In this document: positions 27,131 through 35,656 of the stretch, one piece after another
Layout of the letters: each line of letters begins with the position of its first letter
How positions within the stretch are numbered: position 1 is the first letter of the stretch
Source: JANWYT01 sp034437555
GTDB lineage: Bacteria > Chloroflexota > Anaerolineae > Aggregatilineales > Phototrophicaceae
Direction of reading: 5' to 3'
Assembly: GCA_034437555.1 (NCBI GenBank)
Contig: DAOTTQ010000029.1
Location: forward strand, 124,001 to 188,000
DNA: 64,000 nt
Notes under the pieces: model-generated
Database searches by the model: none
Seen by the model: only the letters and a program-made list of their open reading frames with translations
What the model was told of the DNA's origin: nothing
Program-made: the position numbers and the translations under genes

Positions 27131-28051
27131 TTACTCCTTTAGCCAACCCTGTAGGGATTGGATAAGCACATTTTCATCTAAACTTAGACTATTATGCCAC
27201 AAGATGCCGTTATCATGCCCCTTAAACCAGATTTCTTGACGGCGAATAAAATCATGGGTGTTGAACTTAGTGCGCGCTATGCTGGCTTCTGGGGGTTCAT
27301 TGTCTAGCAAGTGGGCGCAAAGTTCTGAATAACCCACGCCACTAAGGGACGGCAACCGCCGATCAAACCCCATATTGAGCAAATTTTTCACTTCGCCCAG
27401 AAAGCCACTGCGCATCATGGCATCCACGCGGGCATCGGCACGTTGATAAAGGGGTTCACGAGATAACGTTAAGCCAATGCGACAGATGCGATAGGGCAAA
27501 GGGCGTTTTTGCTGTTGATTGGTCACTGTGTCGCCCGTTTCTAGGCACACTTCTAAGGCGCGTACCACACGGCGGACGTTATTGGGGTGTATTTTTTGAG
27601 CATATTCGGGGTCTAGGGCAAACAGACGCTGATGCAGTGCGTCTGCGCCGTGTTCGTTGGCGAATGCTTCTAGCTCGTCACGTAAGGCGTTGTTGGGCGA
27701 TACTTGGGGAATAGACCACCCTTCTTCAATGGCGGTGATGTATTGCCCTGTTCCGCCCACAAGCAGCGGTTGTTTGCCCCGTGACAAAATATCCGCAATA
27801 GAAGCAAGGGCAAGGCTTTGGTAATCTGCTAAAGATAAATGAGATGTTGGCTCTACAAAACCCACCAAGTGATGTGGCACAAGAGCCTGTTGTTCGGGCG
27901 TGGGCTGTGCTGTACCAATGGGCATGTAGCGATAAATCTGACGGCTGTCTGCGCCGATAATTTCGCCATTAAGGGCTTGTGCTATTTTGATGGCAAGGTC
28001 GGTTTTGCCTGTGGCGGTTGCCCCCAGAACAATAATCAGATTACCACTCAA
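27131..28051 (-). CDS. miaA: tRNA dimethylallyltransferase
   Basis: About 306 residues; transfers dimethylallyl to A37 of tRNAs reading UNN codons. The start is placed at TTG 28051, with GGAGGA 5 nt upstream, giving the typical opening SGNLIIVLGATATGKT. The frame is open to 28132 but the extra 27 residues do not resemble MiaA. Motifs: P-loop GATATGKTDLA, DSRQIYRYMPIGTAQP, HHLVGF, and VGGTGQYITAIEEG. It overlaps the yraN stop by 11 nt and is followed after 5 nt by the membrane protein gene. Confidence 0.93.
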   Translation of the reverse strand: MSGNLIIVLGATATGKTDLAIKIAQALNGEIIGADSRQIYRYMPIGTAQPTPEQQALVPHHLVGFVEPTSHLSLADYQSLALASIADILSRGKQPLLVGGTGQYITAIEEGWSIPQVSPNNALRDELEAFANEHGADALHQRLFALDPEYAQKIHPNNVRRVVRALEVCLETGDTVTNQQQKRPLPYRICRIGLTLSREPLYQRADARVDAMMRSGFLGEVKNLLNMGFDRRLPSLSGVGYSELCAHLLDNEPPEASIARTKFNTHDFIRRQEIWFKGHDNGILWHNSLSLDENVLIQSLQGWLKE

Positions 28052-28406
28052 GGCAATCCTCCGAGTGCTGAATGAGGGGGGCTTTCTGATAGGGAAGTGC
28101 GATGGCAATAAGGTCGAGTCGCCAATTTGCATCGGGCAAACGATGGGCTTCTAAATAAGCGTAAACGGCGTTAACAATACGTTGGCGTTTTTGTGGGGTA
28201 AAGTTCATCATCGCGGTGTCTGTATCATTGGCACGGCGTGTTTTTATTTCAATAAACACTAACAATTCTTCTTTTTTGGCAATAACATCAATTTCACCAC
28301 GCTTGTACCGCCAATTAGTGGCAATAACTTCGTAGCCTTCTTGGATGAGGTGTTCCTTAGCAATTGCCTCACCTAATTCGCCTATTTGTTGCTTTGGGGT
28401 GTTCAT
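28041..28406 (-). CDS. yraN: YraN family (UPF0102) endonuclease-like protein
   Basis: A 121-residue member of the YraN/UPF0102 family, which has a Holliday-junction-resolvase-like fold. GELGEAIAKEHL at the N-terminus and the PD-(D/E)XK-type core RGEIDVIAKK...FIEIKTRR are clear. Its cellular role is not settled. It lies upstream of miaA and overlaps it by 11 nt. Confidence 0.9.
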   Translation of the reverse strand: MNTPKQQIGELGEAIAKEHLIQEGYEVIATNWRYKRGEIDVIAKKEELLVFIEIKTRRANDTDTAMMNFTPQKRQRIVNAVYAYLEAHRLPDANWRLDLIAIALPYQKAPLIQHSEDCLEW

Positions 28407-28477
28407 TATGGCTGATATTTCCTACACTATTTAGCGATTAAAGCGACACATTGCCCACTTTGACACGAGAAGAACAC

Positions 28478-31159
28478 ATGAATAAATGTTGGTTTTGGCT
28501 TATTCTAACAATAATCACCGCAAATTGCACGGTGGGTACACCCTTAGAGTCATTTATTCCTGAACGGGTAGTATGCCCCGAGAACCCCCCTATGGTGGTG
28601 CTGGATGCAGGCTGGCAATTTGCTATAGATGCTGATGATGAGGGTTTAGAAGCGGGCTGGTACCTGCCCGACCATGAGACCGAAGGCTGGCAAACGTTGC
28701 GTGCGGGGCGTGCATGGGAACAGCAAGATATCGTTTATGATGGCGTGGCGTGGTATCGGCGTGTGCTTGACCCCGTGCCGTGGGAACAAGTATTTTTGTT
28801 TGTGGCAGATATTGACGACAGCGGCACAATTTGGCTAGATGGCGAGGAGGTGGGGGTGCTGGACGCAAAACCGCGATTTGATGTGTTGGAATTGCCCCCA
28901 ATTGATAGCCCAAAGACGTTGGTTATTCGTGTGGAGGATGATGGGGGTTATGGTGGGCTAAAGAGTGCCTTGCGCCTTGCGCCTACGGTGGCACAAGCCT
29001 TAGACGATGCCTACTATGGACGGTATTGGGCGCAACGTCTGCCCGAATGGGCGATGCCTGCGTGGACACGAGATGACGCAATGGCTTGGACGATGACAGG
29101 CGGGCTAGACCATGCCAACGAGACGCTGGTTAGTCGGCATGGGGCGGTTGCCCCTTATGCGAAGTCGGGAACAGTGCAAACCTGGCTTGTGAACACAGTG
29201 ACAGGCAAAACATACACACCGAACACCGAAGCGGTGACATTTTCACTGATTGGGGGCGTGCCTATTCCACAGTGGGAATGGAATATAGACGGCATGAGCG
29301 TGCGTTCTGTGGTGTTTTATGATGCGGATACTAACGCGGTGCGCTGGCGTATTTGGGCAACCGCGACATTAGAAAATTGGCAACTGCGCCTGATGGTGGG
29401 GCAAATGGGCGTAAACGGTGCTTTATACCCTATTGACCAAATTAACGTGCGTGGTGGGCGTGTGTGGCTGAATACAGAACCGTTTTTGATAGTTAGCCAA
29501 ACGCCACAAGTGCAAGCAGTCGGTGATTGGCAATCGCTTGTGAACAATGATGCCCTTAATGCCCAAGACCTTGCATGCGATTATAAAGGTGTTCCGTTGT
29601 TTGGTAACGGTAGCGCGATGTTAGGGTATAACTTGTCTATGAGCGAGACTGTGCTGGATGTGGCGATGCCTTATGAAAAGGGTGATGCTTTCCCAAGATT
29701 GGATGTGGATGCGGGCATTGCCCTAGAGAATGCCATAAATGGCTTCTTAACCGCACTCAATAAGACAGTGCTTTATGTGCCTGACAGCCGACTAGAAAGC
29801 GCAACATTGGCAAGTATGGGGTATTTGCTGGTGGCGAATGACCGTGATGGGGCGCATCCGGGACCTCTGGCGCATGATGCTGTGTGGACACGCGATATGG
29901 CATATATTGGTTTAGCTTTACTAAAGGGCGGGCAAACTGAACTGGTGAAGCACTATGTAGATGTGGTGTTTGAAGGGCAGGACGAGGACGGACGCGTTTT
30001 GCCTATTCAGGGTGACAATGTGCCGTGGGATAACAACGAATGGGACGCACAAGGACAAGCGATGTTTTTGGCGGTGCAATACTATCTGTTTACCCGCGAC
30101 TTAGAGGCATTACGCGCTTGGTATCCTAAAATCGTAAAGGCGGGCGAGTATATTGGGGTGTTACGAGCGCAAACGGCAGGTGCAGAGGATGTGCGCGTGC
30201 GCGGTATTTTGCCGATTAGCCTTAGTGCAGAAGATTTAGGTGATGGCGAACAGCATTACTATTGGGATAATTTTTGGGCGGTAACGGGACTACGACAAGC
30301 ATCGCTAGGGGCGCAAGCCTTAGGGCTAACAGAAGATGCAGCGCGCTGGCAAAATGAGGCGGATGATTTGCTGGAAACAACGCTTAACTCGGTGCTATTA
30401 ACAATGGGAGCAGAGAGTTTGGATGTGTTGCCTTATGTGCCTGCTTCGGTAGAAACCGTAGATAATTCTGGGATGGGGCGTGGCAGTGTGCCATTGCTTT
30501 ATCCTTTGCGCCTTGTGGACAATGAAGAATGGCTACAACGGGCTTTTGAAACCTATCATCAACGATGGATTGCCCCTAGTGATGGCGGTTATGTGCATCG
30601 TGAAGGGCAATACTGGACGTATGCGGGGATTGAAATGGCACACGCCTACCAACGATTGGGGCGGGGGGATGTGCTACACCAAATTTTGGGGTGGACGCTG
30701 GCACACGAAACATTGCCAAACACCTATGCTTGGGCGGAGCAAGTAAGCCCGAATCACTTTGGGTTTACGGGGGGGGACATGCCGCACGCTTGGATGAGTG
30801 CCAGTTTCTACAACTTGATTCGTAATATGTTGGTGATGGAAGATGGGGATGCGCTAGTGCTATTTGAAGGGGCGAGCGCATGGTGGTTTGAGGGTGAGCG
30901 TAAGGTAGGCGTAGAACGTGCGCCAACACATTTTGGCACGCTAACGATGGGCGTAGAAAGTACACTGATTACAGTTGATGGCGTTTGGAAGGGTGAGATT
31001 ACGTTGTCATTGGCGGGCGCAACCCCAAAAATGGGGTATCGTTGGCGGTTGCCATTTGCACCAACAAGCATTGACGTAAGCGACGGAAAAGCGGAATATA
31101 CCGACGGTTTTCTCACTTTTTCCCCAGAAACTACGCAAGTTGTTTTAAAATTTGACTAA
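28478..31159 (+). CDS. Exported six-hairpin glycosidase with sugar-binding N-domain
   Basis: An 893-residue protein from ATG 28478 (a TTG at 28451 is in frame but has no Shine-Dalgarno). It opens with a hydrophobic signal. A Cys follows at TANC, but Asn at -1 makes a true lipobox unlikely. Residues about 40-170 resemble the beta-sandwich sugar-binding domain of GH2 enzymes (AWYRRVLD, DIDDSGTIWLDGEEVG). A central beta-rich part is followed by an (alpha/alpha)6-type domain (about 420-780: HDAVWTRDMAYIGLALL, WDNNEWDAQGQAMF, YYWDNFWAVTGLRQAS). Candidate catalytic acids lie in those acidic motifs. Probably hydrolyses an external glucan or glycoside; GH family not assigned. Confidence 0.72.
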   Translation: MNKCWFWLILTIITANCTVGTPLESFIPERVVCPENPPMVVLDAGWQFAIDADDEGLEAGWYLPDHETEGWQTLRAGRAWEQQDIVYDGVAWYRRVLDPVPWEQVFLFVADIDDSGTIWLDGEEVGVLDAKPRFDVLELPPIDSPKTLVIRVEDDGGYGGLKSALRLAPTVAQALDDAYYGRYWAQRLPEWAMPAWTRDDAMAWTMTGGLDHANETLVSRHGAVAPYAKSGTVQTWLVNTVTGKTYTPNTEAVTFSLIGGVPIPQWEWNIDGMSVRSVVFYDADTNAVRWRIWATATLENWQLRLMVGQMGVNGALYPIDQINVRGGRVWLNTEPFLIVSQTPQVQAVGDWQSLVNNDALNAQDLACDYKGVPLFGNGSAMLGYNLSMSETVLDVAMPYEKGDAFPRLDVDAGIALENAINGFLTALNKTVLYVPDSRLESATLASMGYLLVANDRDGAHPGPLAHDAVWTRDMAYIGLALLKGGQTELVKHYVDVVFEGQDEDGRVLPIQGDNVPWDNNEWDAQGQAMFLAVQYYLFTRDLEALRAWYPKIVKAGEYIGVLRAQTAGAEDVRVRGILPISLSAEDLGDGEQHYYWDNFWAVTGLRQASLGAQALGLTEDAARWQNEADDLLETTLNSVLLTMGAESLDVLPYVPASVETVDNSGMGRGSVPLLYPLRLVDNEEWLQRAFETYHQRWIAPSDGGYVHREGQYWTYAGIEMAHAYQRLGRGDVLHQILGWTLAHETLPNTYAWAEQVSPNHFGFTGGDMPHAWMSASFYNLIRNMLVMEDGDALVLFEGASAWWFEGERKVGVERAPTHFGTLTMGVESTLITVDGVWKGEITLSLAGATPKMGYRWRLPFAPTSIDVSDGKAEYTDGFLTFSPETTQVVLKFD

Positions 31160-31193
31160 TGCAGCGCACATCTTGCTTGCGTAGAATGGGATA

Positions 31194-32819
31194 ATGATGA
31201 ACGAATTAGAACATCTCTTTAATCTATCCATAGACATGCTGGCGATTGTGGACGCAAACGGCGTATTCTTGCGCGTGAACCCTGCGTGGGAGCGTGTACT
31301 AGGGCATAAAGTGGAGGACATTGAGGGGCAACCTTTTATGCGCTTCGTGTATGAAGAAGACCGTGAGCTAACGCAAGCGACTGCGCTTAGGATTGTGGTG
31401 GAAAAAGAAGAAGCGGTGCGCTTTCAAAACCGCTATATAAGCAAGGACGGTAGCATTAGGTGGTTGTCTTGGAATGCAACGGCTGACCACAATATAGGGA
31501 GTATTTATTGCGTGGCACGCGATATTACACACGCCAAGATGACCGAAGTGCAACTGATGTTGCGTAACAGTGCGATTGAAGCAAGCCCGTTTTCAATTAG
31601 CATTGCCGATGTGGGTTTGCCTGATATGCCACTGATTTACACGAACCCTGCGTTCGAGCGTATGACAGGCTATAGTGTAACAGAGGTTACGGGCAAGAAC
31701 TGTCGGTTTTTACAGGGTGATGACCGCGAACAACCGGGTGTTTTAGCATTGCGCACCGCTATCCGCGAAGAACGCCCGATAACAGTCGTTTTAAGGAACT
31801 ATCGCAAAGATGGCGAGACGTTTTATAACGAACTTAGCCTTGCGCCGATTCATGATGATAGAGGAATGCTGACGCATTATGTGGGCATTAGTAATGATAT
31901 TACGTTGCGCGTGCTAGCCGATGAGAAGATACAGCAGCAAAACCAAGATTTGATATTGGCAAACTACAACCTTGCTAATGCACGTCAAGAAGCCTTAGAA
32001 GCGGCTATCCAAATTGCCCAACAAAACGACCAGCTTAAACTGACAAATTTAGCACTGGGGAAAGCGCGCAAAGAAGCCGAGAACGCCACAAGGCTAAAGA
32101 GCCAGTTTTTAGCCACGATGTCTCATGAATTGCGCACGCCTCTAAACGCCATCATTGGCTATACAGAAATACATTTGGCGGGCATGACCGGTGAACTAAC
32201 GGGCGAACAGCGCGATTATCAGGCGCGTGTGCTGGCAAATGCCGACCATTTGCTGCAACTGATTAACGATGTGCTGGACATTTCTAAAATAGAGGCGGGG
32301 CGGCTGGAAATTGTAAACAAGCCTTTTAACGTGGCGTTGTGGCTGGAGGAAGTGCTAGACCAGACGCAAGGCTTGGCAGAAGAAAAGAAACTTGGCTATA
32401 CATCAGCACTTGACCAACGGATGCCCCCCGTGATTGTGGGCGATGCGGCAAGATTAAAACAAGTGGCAATTAACCTGCTATCTAACGCCATTAAGTTTAC
32501 AGATAGTGGTACGATACGGTTACAGATACGCAAGCATGGTCATGAGGCATGGAAACTCATCGTAGAAGATACGGGCATTGGGATTCCATCCCACATGCAA
32601 GAGACCATTTTCGAGGAATTTAGGCAAGTAGATAGCAGTTCTAGGCGTAAACAAGGGGGTACTGGGCTAGGGCTGGCAATTGTTAGAAAGTTGGCGTTAA
32701 TGATGGGTGGAACAATTAGGGTGCAGAGCCAAATGAGTAAGGGGTCTACTTTTACTGTTATTTTGCCTCTTGATGAACCTTTGCACCATTATCCAGAGAA
32801 AGATGCAGGAGAACGATAA
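31194..32819 (+). CDS. LOV-domain (blue-light) hybrid PAS histidine kinase
   Basis: A 541-residue soluble sensor kinase without membrane segments. An N-terminal PAS (about 5-115) is followed by a second PAS (about 122-238) with the LOV flavin-photoadduct signature GKNCRFLQG (Cys170), and Asn202 and Asn212 in NYRKDGETFYN. The conserved Gln near the end of LOV domains is Ser233 here (YVGISNDIT). A coiled-coil linker (240-300) leads to the dimerisation domain with His311 (SHELRTPLN) and the ATPase with N-box (INLLSNAIKF), VEDTGIGIP and GGTGLGLAI. It should autophosphorylate in response to blue light. The two downstream receivers are natural partners, and carotenoid and photolyase genes follow. 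Confidence 0.9.
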   Translation: MMNELEHLFNLSIDMLAIVDANGVFLRVNPAWERVLGHKVEDIEGQPFMRFVYEEDRELTQATALRIVVEKEEAVRFQNRYISKDGSIRWLSWNATADHNIGSIYCVARDITHAKMTEVQLMLRNSAIEASPFSISIADVGLPDMPLIYTNPAFERMTGYSVTEVTGKNCRFLQGDDREQPGVLALRTAIREERPITVVLRNYRKDGETFYNELSLAPIHDDRGMLTHYVGISNDITLRVLADEKIQQQNQDLILANYNLANARQEALEAAIQIAQQNDQLKLTNLALGKARKEAENATRLKSQFLATMSHELRTPLNAIIGYTEIHLAGMTGELTGEQRDYQARVLANADHLLQLINDVLDISKIEAGRLEIVNKPFNVALWLEEVLDQTQGLAEEKKLGYTSALDQRMPPVIVGDAARLKQVAINLLSNAIKFTDSGTIRLQIRKHGHEAWKLIVEDTGIGIPSHMQETIFEEFRQVDSSSRRKQGGTGLGLAIVRKLALMMGGTIRVQSQMSKGSTFTVILPLDEPLHHYPEKDAGER

Positions 32820-32823
32820 GGTA

Positions 32824-33216
32824 ATGGTAAACATGAACATGAAAACATGGTCGGTGTTGATTGTAGATGATGAACCAGACAACGTTGGCGTTGCCCAAAA
32901 AGTTTTGACCTTTAACGGGGCAACAGTGCGTGTGGCACGCAACGGTGTTGAGGGATTAAAGATGCTAGAATCATTTTTCCCAACGTTTATTCTGTTGGAC
33001 TTGTCTATGCCAGAGATGGATGGGTGGGAAATGTTTCGTAGGGTAAGGCAAATTGATTCACTTGCCAACACACCCATTATTGCTCTTACTGCCCATGCCA
33101 TGAGTGGGGATAGAGAGCGTGTGATGGAGGCGGGTTTTGATGGTTACATTGCAAAACCCTTTAGAATTGATTCGTTTTTGGAGGATATTGGGGCGTGCTT
33201 AAAGGCGTTTTTGTAG
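32824..33216 (+). CDS. Single-domain response regulator (receiver 1)
   Basis: About 130 residues from the ATG at 32824, which follows AGGAGA by 11 nt; the frame extends back to 32770 inside the kinase gene. It consists only of a receiver domain: the acidic pair in LIVDDEPDN, phospho-acceptor Asp in FILLDLSMPEMDG, Thr/Ala switch in ALTAHA, and Lys in IAKPF. No output domain is present, so it probably acts by protein contact or in a phosphorelay. Starts 4 nt after the LOV kinase stop. Confidence 0.9.
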   Translation: MVNMNMKTWSVLIVDDEPDNVGVAQKVLTFNGATVRVARNGVEGLKMLESFFPTFILLDLSMPEMDGWEMFRRVRQIDSLANTPIIALTAHAMSGDRERVMEAGFDGYIAKPFRIDSFLEDIGACLKAFL

Positions 33217-33230
33217 GTTTAGAGGATAGC

Positions 33231-33605
33231 ATGAATCCAAGTGAGTGGCATATTTTAGTGGTAGAAGATGAGTTCGATAGTATTCAGATGGTTTCTAAGA
33301 TTCTAAAGCACCACGGGGCGCATGTTGAAATTGCGCGGACAGGTTTTGAGTGCTTAAAGTTTTTAGAGAAGCATTTACCCACGCTGATTGTGATGGATTT
33401 GGCGCTGCCAGAAATGGATGGGTGGGAGACATTAGACATGATACGCCAAAATCCGCAGACAGCACATATTCCTGTGGTGGCAATTACGGCATATCACTCG
33501 CCTAGTGTGGCTGAAGATGCACGCCATGCGGGGTTTAATGCCTATTTACCCAAGCCACTAGACACAAACGCGTTAGTTCAACAGTTGGGAAGCATTATCT
33601 CATAG
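33231..33605 (+). CDS. Single-domain response regulator (receiver 2)
   Basis: About 124 residues from the ATG at 33231, which has AGAGGA 5 nt upstream. Another stand-alone receiver: VVEDEFDS, phospho-acceptor in VMDLALPEMDGWE, AITAYHSP, and LPKPL. It is clearly related to receiver 1 and separated from it by 14 nt, suggesting a tandem duplication within a kinase-receiver-receiver operon. Confidence 0.9.
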   Translation: MNPSEWHILVVEDEFDSIQMVSKILKHHGAHVEIARTGFECLKFLEKHLPTLIVMDLALPEMDGWETLDMIRQNPQTAHIPVVAITAYHSPSVAEDARHAGFNAYLPKPLDTNALVQQLGSIIS

Positions 33606-33698
33606 GAGCGTTGTTTGGCGAAAATTAAAACAGCCGTTAAGATAAGGGCAGTCTTAAAGAAGATTGCTTTTACTTTTTGAGCCAAAAAGGAGCAAATA

Positions 33699-34242
33699 AT
33701 GCCAAAAATTAGCGTAGGAGGCGTAAGTTATCATTACGAAGATACGGGTGGCACGTCGCCCAGATTTATTAAAAAGCATGATTCTGTTAGAAACGTCATC
33801 AGAACCCGAACCCAGTGAGAACATTGGGCGTTATAAACTGTTGAATTTTGTAGCGCGGTGGTTTGGCTTGGGTCTGGTGGCAAATTCTGTGATGAAGATT
33901 ATGTTTGGGCAAACCTTCTTAAACGACCCCCAACGCGCCCAATAACGAGAGAAGTGGAAGCAAGAAATGATAGGCAATCATCGCATTGGCATTAGGCGGG
34001 CGTTACGCGGTGTGATTGAACGCAAGCCCATTTATGATGAACTAGGTAAAGTGAACACACCTACACTCATTATTGTGGGGGAAGAAGATGTTGCCACTGT
34101 ACCCGCGAAAAGCGAGCGGATTCATGAGAAAATAAAGGGATCGCGTTTGATAAAGATTCCTCGTGCAGGGCACAGCTCATCTATTGAGAACGGCGAGGAT
34201 GTGAACCGACACATTAAAGACTTTTTAGTGAGCTTGACTTAA
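33699..34242 (+). pseudogene. Broken alpha/beta hydrolase gene
   Basis: Starts at ATG 33699 with a strong AAGGAG. The first 18 codons give a normal hydrolase N-terminus (PKISVGGVSYHYEDTGG). Then the reading shifts to another frame (around 33745-33760) that continues with the region normally after the nucleophile elbow (ARRPDLLKSMILLETSSEPEP). The oxyanion strand and GxSxG nucleophile segment, roughly 80 residues, are missing. A TAA at 33943-33945 then interrupts the frame, after which the C-terminal part resumes (TPTLIIVGEEDVATVP, and His in RAGHSSSIENG). Internal deletion, frameshift and in-frame stop make it non-functional as a hydrolase. Confidence 0.85.
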
Positions 34243-34262
34243 TAACACGAGGAAGGTAAACC

Positions 34263-34736
34263 ATGCCCTTAACAGAAACGGGCCCCAGAGGGCTATATTT
34301 TGAAGAATTTGAAATTGGCTCTAAGATGCTAACGCGCGGGCGCACGATTGGCGAAACAGACTTGATTCAATTTGCAGGGCTAACCGGTGACTATAACCCT
34401 ATGCACACAGATGCACAATATGCCGAAAAATCATTTATGGGGCAACGGGTCGCACATGGCTTGCTTACGCTAAGCTATGCGGTGGGGCAGGCGTATCAAT
34501 TAGGCATTTTAGAGCGCACGGTGCTGGCGTTTAGAGAACTAGAAATGAAGTTTAGTGTGCCTGTACTCATTGGTGATACGATCCGTGCAGAGCTAGTGGT
34601 TGCAGAAAAAGCCGAAGCGAAGCGTTTGGGCGGCGGCACTGTGAAAATTGAAATACGGGTGCTAAACCAAGATGATAAAGTGGTACAGAGAGGTGTTTTA
34701 ACCCTTCTGATGGCATCAAAGCCTGCGGAAAGCTAG
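34263..34736 (+). CDS. MaoC-like (R)-specific enoyl-CoA hydratase family protein
   Basis: A 157-residue hot-dog-fold protein with the hydratase-2 motif GDYNPMHTD (about 41-49) and VAHGLLTLSYA. Members hydrate (2E)-enoyl-CoA to (R)-3-hydroxyacyl-CoA or act on related acyl-CoAs. GAGGAAGG precedes the ATG. The substrate is not evident. It ends 4 nt inside the convergent histone-deacetylase-like gene. Confidence 0.88.
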   Translation: MPLTETGPRGLYFEEFEIGSKMLTRGRTIGETDLIQFAGLTGDYNPMHTDAQYAEKSFMGQRVAHGLLTLSYAVGQAYQLGILERTVLAFRELEMKFSVPVLIGDTIRAELVVAEKAEAKRLGGGTVKIEIRVLNQDDKVVQRGVLTLLMASKPAES

Positions 34737-35650
34737 GGGCGATTCGCCCATTTTTGGGCAAAATCACGGGCAATCCTGAGGGTATTGAGGTGTATATCTA
34801 CAATATCCTCAATGCTTTTGGCGTAACCCCCTCCCATTGAAATAGCCACAGGCACACCCCACTCAAAACACTTTTTTAGCACCAATTCATCTCGGAAAGC
34901 CAAACCTTCTTTAGTGAGGGAAAGCTTGCCGAGTGTGTCACCAATGAAGGGGTCTGCACCACTAACCCAAATGATAATATCGGGATTGCTGGCAAAATAA
35001 GCGCGCTCTAGTGCCACTTCTAAAAGAGCTAAATATTCTTCATCGCCTGTATTATCGGGTAAGCCCACATCTAAATCGCCTTGTACTTTACGAAACGGGA
35101 AGTTCTTTTCGCCATGAATGCTAAAGGTGAAGATGCTGGGGTCGTTTTGGCAAATTTCGGCGGTGCCATTGCCCTGATGCACGTCCGTATCAACGACAAG
35201 CACACGCCTTACTAAGCCCTGTGCTTGTAAGGCGCGTGCTGCAATAGGGCTATCGTTGAACACGCAGTAACCTTCGCCATGATTGCGCCCGGCGTGGTGC
35301 GTACCCCCTGCTAAATTGGCAGAAACGCCCTCTCTGAGCGCGGTAAGGGATGCCATCATCGTACCCCCTGATGACCGCCTAGAACGCTCTACCATTTCTG
35401 CTGACCAAGGAAAGCCTATACGTACCATTTCGCGGTGTGTTATTGTGCCTGTGGTAACGCGCTGGGTGTAATCGGCGCCATGACAACGTAGGAGGTCGGC
35501 ATCAGTGGCGGGCGGTGGTTCGAACAAGTTATTTGCAGACAATATGCCTTCTTCAAGCACACGCTCGCGTAGACGCGAATATTTATGCATAGGGAAGCGA
35601 TGCCCTTCTGGAAGCGGTAAAACGAAATGGTCCGCATAAAAGGCTTTCAT
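34733..35650 (-). CDS. Histone deacetylase-like zinc amidohydrolase
   Basis: A 305-residue arginase/deacetylase-fold enzyme. Zinc and catalytic motifs are present: GGTHHAGRNHGEGYCVFND (His pair), VDTDVHQGNGT (Asp and His ligands), SGADPF (Asp ligand) and a late MGGGY. Bacterial members remove acetyl or aminopropyl groups from small amines such as acetylpolyamines, or from proteins. It is the last gene of the minus-strand carotenoid operon, starting 6 nt after the CrtI-family stop. That is an unusual companion for carotenoid genes. Confidence 0.9.
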   Translation of the reverse strand: MKAFYADHFVLPLPEGHRFPMHKYSRLRERVLEEGILSANNLFEPPPATDADLLRCHGADYTQRVTTGTITHREMVRIGFPWSAEMVERSRRSSGGTMMASLTALREGVSANLAGGTHHAGRNHGEGYCVFNDSPIAARALQAQGLVRRVLVVDTDVHQGNGTAEICQNDPSIFTFSIHGEKNFPFRKVQGDLDVGLPDNTGDEEYLALLEVALERAYFASNPDIIIWVSGADPFIGDTLGKLSLTKEGLAFRDELVLKKCFEWGVPVAISMGGGYAKSIEDIVDIHLNTLRIARDFAQKWANRP

Positions 35651-35656
35651 AGGGTG

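Noticed and set aside
33748..33945. Separate small gene within the broken hydrolase
   Set aside because: Its sequence is a collinear part of an alpha/beta hydrolase, so it belongs to the pseudogene rather than to a new gene.
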